DNA of 5,588 nt, taken from NCBI GenBank assembly GCA_026400595.1, contig JAPLOT010000477.1:1-5588 (forward strand). The letters are read 5' to 3'. The notes below the pieces were generated by a model. It worked only from the letters and a program-made list of their open reading frames with translations, was not told the DNA's origin and made no database searches. A program made the translations under genes and the position numbers. Each line of letters opens with the position of its first letter. Position 1 is the first letter of the stretch. Origin of the DNA: Alphaproteobacteria bacterium. Its GTDB lineage: Bacteria > Pseudomonadota > Alphaproteobacteria > Rhizobiales > Aestuariivirgaceae. This document shows, piece after piece, positions 1 through 5,588 of the stretch.

Positions 1-1
1 G

Positions 2-451
2 GCGGGGATATCGGTCAGGCGGGTGGAGGACATTACCGAGGCCCTGTGGGGGACCCGGGTCAGTCCGGCAACGGTGTCGAACCTGAACAAGAAGATCTAC
101 GCCAAGATCGAGGCCTGGCGGAACCGTCCGATCACGGGTGACCATCCCTACCTGTACCTGGATGGGATCGTGATGAAGCGGAGCTGGGCAGGCGAGGTCC
201 GGAATGTCTCGTTGCTTGTTGCCAGTGCTGTCAATTCCGAGGGGTGCCGGGAGATCCTGGGGATCTGCGAGGGGGCCAAGGAGGACAAGTCAGGCTGGTC
301 GGCCTTCCTGCGCCACCTGGTCGAACGAGGGCTCAAGGGTGTCCGGCTGATCATCTCGGACGCCTGCAGGGGGCTTGTCGAGAGTGCCGCGGAGTACCTG
401 CCTGATGCCCAGTGGCAACGCTGCATGGTTCACTTTTACCGCTACATCTTT
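2..451 (+). pseudogene. IS256/Mutator-family transposase, partial (5' end off window, 3' end lost)
   Basis: This is the central part of a DDE transposase, the enzyme that cuts and joins the ends of an IS256-type insertion sequence. The reading frame is open from base 2 with native family sequence (AGISVRRVEDITEALWG), so the GTG at 23 is an internal valine codon and not a start. The first catalytic Asp lies in YLDGI (codon 161-163) and the second in IISDA (359-361). They are 66 residues apart, which matches the spacing I recall for IS256 itself. The C-x2-H motif of the Mutator superfamily follows (CMVH, 422-433). Family similarity runs through HFYR and perhaps YIF, then stops at about 451. The frame continues to 568 only as antisense of the ATPase gene. 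The third catalytic residue (Glu) and the C-terminus are missing, so the product should be inactive. There is no frameshift in the retained part. The rest of the N-terminus may exist beyond the left edge. Confidence 0.9.
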
Positions 452-468
452 GACTCAACCATTGGAAC
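443..468. other. Junction between transposase remnant and operon 3' end
   Basis: Transposase similarity ends between about 443 and 452, and the ATPase stop codon occupies 469-471. At most about 25 bases therefore separate the two. The break falls inside conserved transposase sequence, so it is an internal truncation and not a natural IS end. I see no GC-rich hairpin with a T-run on the minus strand, so the operon's original terminator seems absent. The only inverted repeat is a 6-bp one (ATGGTT at 425-430, AACCAT at 457-462), which could be chance. Confidence 0.6.
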
Positions 469-1575
469 TCACTCCCGTGGTAGGAGGACCGCCGACTCCG
501 TCGACCAAGTCAACCAGACTTGGCGGCCATGTGATTCGATGCTGCGGCGGAAGCGCTCCGCGTTCTGATGGGCAACGCAGACGCGGCGGATCATACCGGG
601 AACTTCGACATAATAGTGGCTGCGGTCGCCGAGGTATGATTCATCGGCAATCCGCCCGACAATTGCATTGCCTTTCGGCTTCGGCGCTCGCCATTCGATA
701 TGCACTTTCTCGGGCCGCACAGCCACGGTGACTTCCGCACCCAGCTCGACATTTTTTTGTATTTTGGGCACACAGAGACTGCCTGCCGGACCGACGTCAA
801 CGATCACATGGCCGTTGTCGACGCATTTGATGGAACCGTCGAAGAAGTTCATCGAACCGATGAAGTCCGCCACCAGGCGACAGTTGGGCACTTCGTAGAG
901 GCGCGCCGCGCTGTCGATCTGTAGTACCCGGCCCTTGGACATCACGGCGATGCGGTCGGAGAGTGACAGCGCTTCCTCTTGATCATGAGTGACAAAGACA
1001 AAGGTGATACCCACCGAGCGCTGCAGTTGGCGCAGCTCGATCTGCATCGCCTCGCGCAGCTTTCGGTCTAGGGCGCCTAGGGGCTCGTCCAGCAAAAGCA
1101 CCTTGGGACGGCAAACGAGAGCGCGGGCTAGTGCCACTCGCTGGCGGTGGCCGCCGGAGAGTTGGTGTGCGGCACGGCTGCCATAACCGGCCAGCTTCAT
1201 CTGTTCGAGAGCCTGATGAACGCTTTCTGCCAGTTCCCTTTTCGATAGGCCCTTCTTCCGCAGGCCGTAGCCAATGTTCTCCGCTACCGATAGGTGCGGA
1301 AAGATGGCGTAACTCTGGAACACCGTATTGGTAGGCCGCTTGTAGGGCGGTACAGACGACATTGGCTGGCCGTCGATTAGTATCTCACCTTGGGTCGGGA
1401 AATCGAAGCCGGCAAGCAAACGTAGAAGCGTGGTCTTTCCGCAGCCAGAGGGACCGAGCAGTGAGAAGAACTCGCCGCGCCTGATCTCGAATGAGACGTC
1501 ATCTACGGCACGCACCGCGCCGAAGTGCTTGGCGACTCCGCGCAGGGAAATGACGGAATCTTCGTTGTTCACCAT
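469..1575 (-). CDS. ABC transporter ATP-binding protein, PotA-like (polyamine-type importer)
   Basis: This cytoplasmic ATPase powers the importer by binding and hydrolysing ATP as a dimer under the two permeases. From ATG at 1575 it has 368 residues, normal for PotA/MalK-type subunits. In order it shows Walker A GPSGCGKTT (41-49), the Q-loop Gln 87 in VFQSYAIFPHL, an ABC signature LSGGH (139-143), Walker B LLLDE (Asp163, Glu164), a D-loop GALD and the switch His197 in FVTHD. A C-terminal TOBE-type region follows, with AVRPEKV at about 285-291. The signature ends in His instead of the usual Gln. All other catalytic residues are present. A GTG at 1581 directly abuts the permease stop and would add two residues. 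I prefer the ATG, which has GAG five bases upstream, but both signals are weak. Translation is probably coupled to the upstream permease. The stop lies next to the IS remnant, but the C-terminus (SAVLLPRE) looks native. Confidence 0.95.
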   Translation of the reverse strand: MVNNEDSVISLRGVAKHFGAVRAVDDVSFEIRRGEFFSLLGPSGCGKTTLLRLLAGFDFPTQGEILIDGQPMSSVPPYKRPTNTVFQSYAIFPHLSVAENIGYGLRKKGLSKRELAESVHQALEQMKLAGYGSRAAHQLSGGHRQRVALARALVCRPKVLLLDEPLGALDRKLREAMQIELRQLQRSVGITFVFVTHDQEEALSLSDRIAVMSKGRVLQIDSAARLYEVPNCRLVADFIGSMNFFDGSIKCVDNGHVIVDVGPAGSLCVPKIQKNVELGAEVTVAVRPEKVHIEWRAPKPKGNAIVGRIADESYLGDRSHYYVEVPGMIRRVCVAHQNAERFRRSIESHGRQVWLTWSTESAVLLPRE

Positions 1576-1581
1576 AATCAC

Positions 1582-2391
1582 TCAAAACACCGTCGGCTTG
1601 GACGATTGCACTCCCCGTCGCCGCACCACTTCGGCCAGGACAACAATGACGATGGACAGCACGAGGATGCAACTTCCGAGAGCGAGCACGCCTGGTAGCT
1701 TGGCGGGGAACCGGAGCTGGCTCCAGATGAACAATGGCAGCGTCGTATCGTTGCCGCCGAGAAAAAAAGCGATGACAAACTCGTCGAGGGATGTGGTGAA
1801 CGACAGGAGCAGACTGGAGATAACACCAGGTAGGGCGAGTGGGAAAGTCACATGCCAAAACGTGCCCCACGCATTCTCACCCAGATCGAGCGAGGCTTCC
1901 TCAAGACTCTTGTCGAAGCCTTCGAGACGCGCGATCAGTATCAGCATTGAGAACGGCATACAGATCAGGACGTGGCCGGCACCGATCGTCCAGAGCGACA
2001 GATCGACCGAAAACACCTTACGGAGGATGATCAGAAGTGCGATACCTAGAAAGAGACTCGGCAGCAACAGTGGTAGCATGATCATGCCGACGATCTGGGT
2101 CTTGCCCGGTAGGCGGTGTCGGATCACTGCTTTGGCGGCGGTGAGGCCGAGAACCGTGCTGACGATTGCCACGCCGATGCCGACCTTGAGGCTGTTCATC
2201 AATGCCGCCAGTAGGGCTGAATTTGTCGCCATCTCCTGATACCACTTAGTTGTAAAGCCCTTGAGCGGAAAGGCGATGTAGATGCTGTCATTGAAAGAGA
2301 ACATCGGCAACAAGAGTACCGGTCCGTAGAGCAGCGCCACGATGAAAATCGCGTAGACGCCGAGCAAGTTTAGATGCATCGCGCGTTTCAC
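1582..2391 (-). CDS. ABC transporter permease, PotC-like
   Basis: This is one of two inner-membrane subunits forming the substrate channel. The 269-residue protein is the usual PotC length. It opens with a membrane segment at about 9-31 followed by MFSFNDS, a typical PotC start. Further hydrophobic segments lie at about 62-86, 100-123, 133-153, 188-210 and 235-258. The cytoplasmic coupling loop that docks on the ATPase is clear: EEASLDLG starting at 164, followed by VTFPLALPG, so it reads EAS where EAA is more common. The start is GTG at 2391, three bases after the PotB-like stop. It is supported by GAGGGG eight bases upstream; the ATG at codon 5 is too far from that site. The TGA stop directly precedes the first possible start of the ATPase gene. 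Substrate is not determinable from this subunit. Confidence 0.94.
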   Translation of the reverse strand: MKRAMHLNLLGVYAIFIVALLYGPVLLLPMFSFNDSIYIAFPLKGFTTKWYQEMATNSALLAALMNSLKVGIGVAIVSTVLGLTAAKAVIRHRLPGKTQIVGMIMLPLLLPSLFLGIALLIILRKVFSVDLSLWTIGAGHVLICMPFSMLILIARLEGFDKSLEEASLDLGENAWGTFWHVTFPLALPGVISSLLLSFTTSLDEFVIAFFLGGNDTTLPLFIWSQLRFPAKLPGVLALGSCILVLSIVIVVLAEVVRRRGVQSSKPTVF

Positions 2392-2394
2392 GTG

Positions 2395-3378
2395 TCAGGC
2401 CCCTCGCGCCTTTATCCTATCGTTGCCAACGCCCCACAAAAAGAGACAGACGATGGCGGTCACTGCCAGCATCATGAAGATCGACAGCGCTGAGCCCAGA
2501 GGCCAATTATTGGCTGCGCCGAATTGCCTCTGAATTATGGTGCCGATCATAATCCCAGAAGTGCCGCCAACCTGCGCTGGCGTGACGTAGTCCCCAACCG
2601 TCGGGATGAAGACCATGAGCGCGCTAGAGATCACACCAGGCAACGACAGCGGTAGGGTGACTCGCAGGAACCGGATGAGTTTGCTATCGCCGAGATCGGT
2701 GGCTGCCTCCAGCAGCGAACGGTCGATCTTCTCGAGCGAAACATAGATCGGCAGAATTGCAAATGCCAGCCAGGCATGTGTCAGGGTGATGATAACTGCC
2801 GCCGGGTTGTAGAGGAGGAAGCCGAGCGGCTCCTCTATGACCCCAATGGAAATGAGGCCGGAATTAAGGACCCCATTGTGGCCCAAGATCACTTTCCACG
2901 CGAACACGCGCAGCAGATAGCTCGTCCATAGCGGAACCGTAATCAAGACAAGCCAAAGGAATTTGTGGTTGGTCGCTCGGAAGGCGATGAAGTAGGCCAT
3001 GGGGTACGCCATGAGCACAATCACACTCGTAGCTACGAGGGACATGAGCAGGGATTTGACCAACAGGATCGTGTAGACCGGCGTTTCGAACGGGAAGGGT
3101 ATGCCGAGATAAGTGTTGCCCGCGCCAGGTTTTATGATCGACCAGTAGTTCTTGAGCGTGAGTGTGAAATCAATGTCGAAGTAGACCTGTGTAAAGAAGC
3201 TGAACGCGATCATTCCGCACAACGGGACTACCAGCAGCAGGAACATGACCAGCAGGGTCGGCGTTAACAATATGTAACCGCGCAATGCCTCGCTGCGCAG
3301 CAGCAGGGCACGGAAGCGCTGGCTCAGTGGTCGCGATCGTGCGTGACCCACCAAGGGTCCGCCGGTCACACTAGCCAT
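2395..3378 (-). CDS. ABC transporter permease, PotB-like
   Basis: This is the second membrane subunit of the importer, 327 residues from ATG at 3378. A basic cytoplasmic N-terminus of about 33 residues precedes a first membrane segment at about 35-62 (ILLTPTLLVMFLLLVVPLCG). A periplasmic loop and five more hydrophobic segments follow, at about 105-133, 140-160, 193-213, 246-268 and 296-318. The EAA coupling loop is textbook: EAATDLG from 224, then VTLPLSLPG ending near 248. A GTG at 3390 would add four residues, but the sequence from that GTG to the ATG (GTGGGAGAGGCCATG) contains a strong Shine-Dalgarno, so the ATG is the better start. The gene is separated from the binding-protein gene by the only sizeable gap in the operon and lies three bases from the PotC-like gene. 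Confidence 0.94.
   Translation of the reverse strand: MASVTGGPLVGHARSRPLSQRFRALLLRSEALRGYILLTPTLLVMFLLLVVPLCGMIAFSFFTQVYFDIDFTLTLKNYWSIIKPGAGNTYLGIPFPFETPVYTILLVKSLLMSLVATSVIVLMAYPMAYFIAFRATNHKFLWLVLITVPLWTSYLLRVFAWKVILGHNGVLNSGLISIGVIEEPLGFLLYNPAAVIITLTHAWLAFAILPIYVSLEKIDRSLLEAATDLGDSKLIRFLRVTLPLSLPGVISSALMVFIPTVGDYVTPAQVGGTSGIMIGTIIQRQFGAANNWPLGSALSIFMMLAVTAIVCLFLWGVGNDRIKARGA
2400..2405 (-). promoter_or_regulatory. Ribosome binding site for the PotC-like permease
   Basis: The coding strand reads GAGGGG, eight bases before GTG at 2391. It lies within the last codons of the PotB-like gene. It decides the GTG start over the ATG four codons downstream and implies translational coupling of the two permeases. 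Confidence 0.6.
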
Positions 3379-3514
3379 GGCCTCTCCCACTTAAGGCGTT
3401 GCTCTTTCGCTCTAAACCTATCAGACGGGCCTCTGGTCTCAGCGCCTGTTGCTCCGACCACAACCGGGCAATGAACTAGGACGCGTCATACCAATTCTAC
3501 TTCTACTTCTACTG
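3379..3514 (-). other. Intergenic gap between binding-protein and permease genes
   Basis: About 136 bases lie between the binding-protein stop and the permease ATG. Apart from the ribosome binding site and the hexamer repeat described separately, I see only a direct repeat GTTGCTC (3398-3404 and 3448-3454) and weak 5-bp inverted pairs such as TGGTC (3434-3438) with GACCA (3456-3460). None makes a convincing terminator or promoter. In many importer operons this gap carries an RNA hairpin that keeps binding-protein expression above that of the membrane subunits, but no strong hairpin is visible here. Confidence 0.4.
3381..3388 (-). promoter_or_regulatory. Ribosome binding site for the PotB-like permease
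   Basis: The coding strand reads GGGAGAGG just upstream of ATG 3378, with GGAG five bases from the start codon. The site overlaps the alternative GTG at 3390 and so argues against that longer start. Confidence 0.7.
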
Positions 3515-3518
3515 CTAC
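3495..3518 (-). repeat. Hexamer tandem repeat (GTAGAA/GTAGCA) across the binding-protein stop
   Basis: The plus strand reads TTCTAC three times (3495-3512) followed by the variant TGCTAC (3513-3518). On the coding strand this places four TAG codons in the same frame, ending at 3515, 3509, 3503 and 3497, every second codon. The first is the actual stop of the binding protein, so the gene ends in a run of back-up stops. Confidence 0.85.
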
Positions 3519-4666
3519 AGTCCAGCCCTCACCTTATCCCACAAAGCAATGAGCTTCTCACGTTTGGCGGCAGGGATCTCGTCAAAGAAAATGCCCTCCT
3601 TGAGCGATGCGATCGGATCCTCAATGCCATAGGACCGCAGATGTACTTTGTCCACGGACACGTAGCTCTCTGGATTGGGGTGAGCGTAGCTGTTCGCTAG
3701 AATTGAAGCCTTACCACCAACCGGATCGAGCATGGCGTTCAGGTAGTCATAGGCTTGCTGTTCATCCCCTGGCCCCTTGGTGTTAATGACGAAGCCGCAG
3801 ATCCAAGGCAGTAGCGGCGGAATCACCTCCAGCCGCAACCCTTGCTTGCGCAGTGCAGCTAAACTAGAGGTCCACAAATAGGCGGCGCCAATTTCCTTGG
3901 ACGCCATCGCCTGCTCTATCTCCGTCGCATCTGACCATAAGAAGCGGGAAGTCTTCACCATTTGGCGCCAAACCTCAACCAGACGGTCGATTTCGGCGTC
4001 CGATGGATCGAATATATTCTTGTTGCCGGCGATTATGCCGCCCACGGCGACGACGACGTCAAGCTGGCTGTTCATCGACACCTTGCCAGCATATGCCTCA
4101 TCAACCATTACTCCATAGGTCGGCTTGTCGAGCGGAAGTATGTCGGGGTTGTAGACGATCTGCGAGAAACCAAAATCCCAGGGCATCATGTAGTGTTCGC
4201 CATCGATCACCATACCCTTTGCGCTGAATAGTTCGGGCATGATTTCGCCCCAACGTTCGATACGCTTCGTATCGATTGGCTTGATAGCGCCGGCGTCCTT
4301 CCAACGGCGGATGCTTGCGGTGCAAGGGTGCGACAAATCCGGATTGAAACCGGCCAAGATCTTCTGAAGCGCCTCCTCTTCGTCGGAGAAGAATGAGTAA
4401 CTTGGCGAGCCACTGTACTTCTTAGCGTACTCAGGGTGAAACTCAGGGGCTTCGTATCCGTTCCACTCCAAGATCGTGAGATTCGGGGTCGCCTCCGCCT
4501 CTGCATCCCGCGTGACCAGTGGCATCGCCACCATCGTTAACCCAGCGCCCGCCATGAGCTTTCCCAACTCACGCCGTGTCAGCGCGCCTGCCGCTAGATA
4601 TCCGGCAGTCGCCGTCTCAGGCGGTTGTTCGAGCATAACGCGGCCGTGGATTGACGACATAGTCAT
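3515..4666 (-). CDS. ABC transporter substrate-binding protein, PotD-like, Tat-exported
   Basis: This periplasmic protein captures the solute and delivers it to the permeases. The 383-residue product has a twin-arginine signal: TRRELGK at 30-36 (Arg31, Arg32), a hydrophobic stretch at 38-51 and a likely cleavage near DAEAEA (54-59). The mature part is a two-lobed binding protein of the PotD/SBP_bac_8 type, with ILEWNGYE at its start, MPWDFGFSQIVYN at 161-173 in the first lobe and a second-lobe strand ending LPWICGFVIN at 286-295, followed by a C-terminal helix region near DYLNAMLDP. By eye, Trp288 lines up with E. coli PotD Trp255, and Cys290 with Asp257, a polyamine contact. The substrate is thus uncertain. 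The ATG at 4666 gives a 50-base overlap with the reductase gene. ATGs at 4660 and 4636 are alternatives, and none has a strong ribosome site. The 30 residues before the Arg pair are long for a Tat signal, which keeps the 4636 start open. Confidence 0.92.
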   Translation of the reverse strand: MTMSSIHGRVMLEQPPETATAGYLAAGALTRRELGKLMAGAGLTMVAMPLVTRDAEAEATPNLTILEWNGYEAPEFHPEYAKKYSGSPSYSFFSDEEEALQKILAGFNPDLSHPCTASIRRWKDAGAIKPIDTKRIERWGEIMPELFSAKGMVIDGEHYMMPWDFGFSQIVYNPDILPLDKPTYGVMVDEAYAGKVSMNSQLDVVVAVGGIIAGNKNIFDPSDAEIDRLVEVWRQMVKTSRFLWSDATEIEQAMASKEIGAAYLWTSSLAALRKQGLRLEVIPPLLPWICGFVINTKGPGDEQQAYDYLNAMLDPVGGKASILANSYAHPNPESYVSVDKVHLRSYGIEDPIASLKEGIFFDEIPAAKREKLIALWDKVRAGL

Positions 4667-5588
4667 TGATCACGTCTCGGGGACGATAGAGCGCATCGAG
4701 ATTTAAAAGCTCATCCGCATCGAGTGTCAAGTCCAATGCTCGAAGCGCATCAACAAGCTGTTCACCAGAACTAGCGCCGATGATAGGGCAGCAGATGTTC
4801 GAGCTCTGATTGACCCAAGCAAGTGCGACCTGCGAGGTGGAGACCTTGCGTCGATCGGCAATCGCTGTTGCAGAAGCCACGATCGCTTGATCAACTTCAT
4901 CGCCATAAAACTGGTGATGATACTGATCATCGGTCGACCGTCGGCCCTTCCTGTTAGCCAACCAGCCGCGCGCCAAAGGGCTGAAGCCAGTTACAGCAAT
5001 ACCGTGCTTGAGGCAATACGGGATCATCTCACGCTCCTCTTCTCGATATAGCAGATTGTACTGGCACTGCATGTTGATGAACGGCGTCCAGTTGTTACGG
5101 CACGCTATGTGGTTCATCTCGGCGAACTGCCACGCAAACATCGTCGAAGCGCCGAGATAGAGGACTTTCCCTACTCTTACCACATCGTTCAACGCCGACA
5201 TCGTCTCCTCGACCGACGTCGCCGCGTCGAAGGCGTGGATGACCAGAATGTCAATATAGTCCGTACCCATTCGGGTTAAGCTGGCATCAACTGACTGTAA
5301 GATGTTCTTGCGCGACAGACCCCGATCATTCGGATCGTCACTCATCGGGTAGTATGTCTTTGTTGCAAGGATAAACTGCCTGCGAGGCAGTAGATTGAAC
5401 AGCGTCTTGCAGACTATCCGTTCACTCTCGCCCAACGAATACCAGTTCGCCGTATCGAAGAAAGTGACTCCACTTTCGACCGCAGTTCGTAGCAACGGAG
5501 CGGCATCTCGCTCATCCAAGACCCAAGGTCGCCACCTACTAGAACCGAAGGTCATCGTACCAAGGCAGTACTTGCTTACGGTCAGGCC
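4617..5588 (-). CDS. Aldo/keto reductase (5' end just beyond right edge)
   Basis: This is a cytoplasmic NAD(P)H-dependent oxidoreductase of the aldo/keto reductase superfamily, which reduces aldehydes or ketones to alcohols. There are 323 visible residues. The frame is open to the window end and reads GLTVSKYCLGTMTFG, the conserved N-terminal strand of the family, so the ATG at 5555 is internal and only about 10 residues are missing. The catalytic tetrad is complete in visible numbering: Asp45 (FFDTA), Tyr50 (NWYS), Lys77 (ATKTY) and His118 (LVIHAFD). The cofactor-binding part follows, with SPLARGWLANRKG and GASSGEQLVDALRAL near the C-terminus. The gene ends 50 bases inside the binding-protein gene in another frame, which implies co-transcription. 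It is first in the visible operon and may process the imported compound, but its true substrate is unknown. A start and promoter should lie just past the right edge. Confidence 0.92.
   Translation of the reverse strand, partial: GLTVSKYCLGTMTFGSSRWRPWVLDERDAAPLLRTAVESGVTFFDTANWYSLGESERIVCKTLFNLLPRRQFILATKTYYPMSDDPNDRGLSRKNILQSVDASLTRMGTDYIDILVIHAFDAATSVEETMSALNDVVRVGKVLYLGASTMFAWQFAEMNHIACRNNWTPFINMQCQYNLLYREEEREMIPYCLKHGIAVTGFSPLARGWLANRKGRRSTDDQYHHQFYGDEVDQAIVASATAIADRRKVSTSQVALAWVNQSSNICCPIIGASSGEQLVDALRALDLTLDADELLNLDALYRPRDVINDYVVNPRPRYARTTA

Noticed and set aside
425..462. ATGGTT/AACCAT inverted repeat as an operon terminator
   Set aside because: The stem is only 6 bp with a 26-base loop, is AT-rich and has no following T-run on the coding strand.
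23..568. The full ORF from GTG 23 to 568 as one complete gene
   Set aside because: The GTG is an internal valine codon of the transposase, and everything after about 451 is antisense of the ATPase gene.
1430..2239. Long plus-strand ORF of 269 codons opposite the PotC-like permease and the ATPase start
   Set aside because: It shows no family motifs, is rich in Arg, Ser and Thr as antisense frames often are, and lies opposite well-supported genes.
3439..3489. A 16-codon minus-strand ORF (MTRPSSLPGCG...) in the gap before the PotB-like permease, as a leader peptide
   Set aside because: It has no clear ribosome binding site and no attenuator-like hairpins, so it fits chance.
4617..5555. Aldo/keto reductase starting at ATG 5555
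   Set aside because: The frame continues upstream with the conserved GLTVSKYCLGT segment to the window edge, so the true start lies outside.

Overview
The window is a bacterial ABC-importer operon on the minus strand, with a broken insertion sequence beyond its 3' end. Protein similarity, the Tat-type export signal and the IS256-type transposase suggest a proteobacterium. An alphaproteobacterium of the rhizobial type is my best guess, but the sequence shows no species marker.

Layout, left to right: positions 1 to about 451 hold the middle part of an IS256/Mutator-type transposase on the plus strand. It enters from the left edge and breaks off a few codons after its C-x2-H motif. About 17 bases later comes the stop codon of the last operon gene. 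The operon reads right to left: an aldo/keto reductase (from the right edge to 4617), a Tat-exported PotD-like substrate-binding protein (4666 to 3515), a PotB-like permease (3378 to 2395), a PotC-like permease (2391 to 1582) and a PotA-like ATPase (1575 to 469). Coding density is very high. The only non-coding stretch over 100 bases is the gap between the binding protein and the first permease, which has a short hexamer repeat at its upstream end. No stretch over 300 bases lacks a gene.

Together the last four genes encode a complete importer of the spermidine/putrescine type: a periplasmic binding protein, two membrane subunits and an ATPase. The substrate cannot be read from sequence. The family is usually assigned to polyamines, but the apparent loss of a PotD ligand aspartate argues for a different, possibly related, solute. 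The reductase overlaps the binding-protein gene, is probably co-transcribed with it, and may act on the imported compound or a breakdown product.

I see no RNA gene, CRISPR array, attachment site or convincing terminator, and no evidence of a new kind of system. The points most worth a second look are the IS junction that abuts the operon's end, the LSGGH signature in the ATPase, the binding-site change in the binding protein, and the reductase-transporter linkage.
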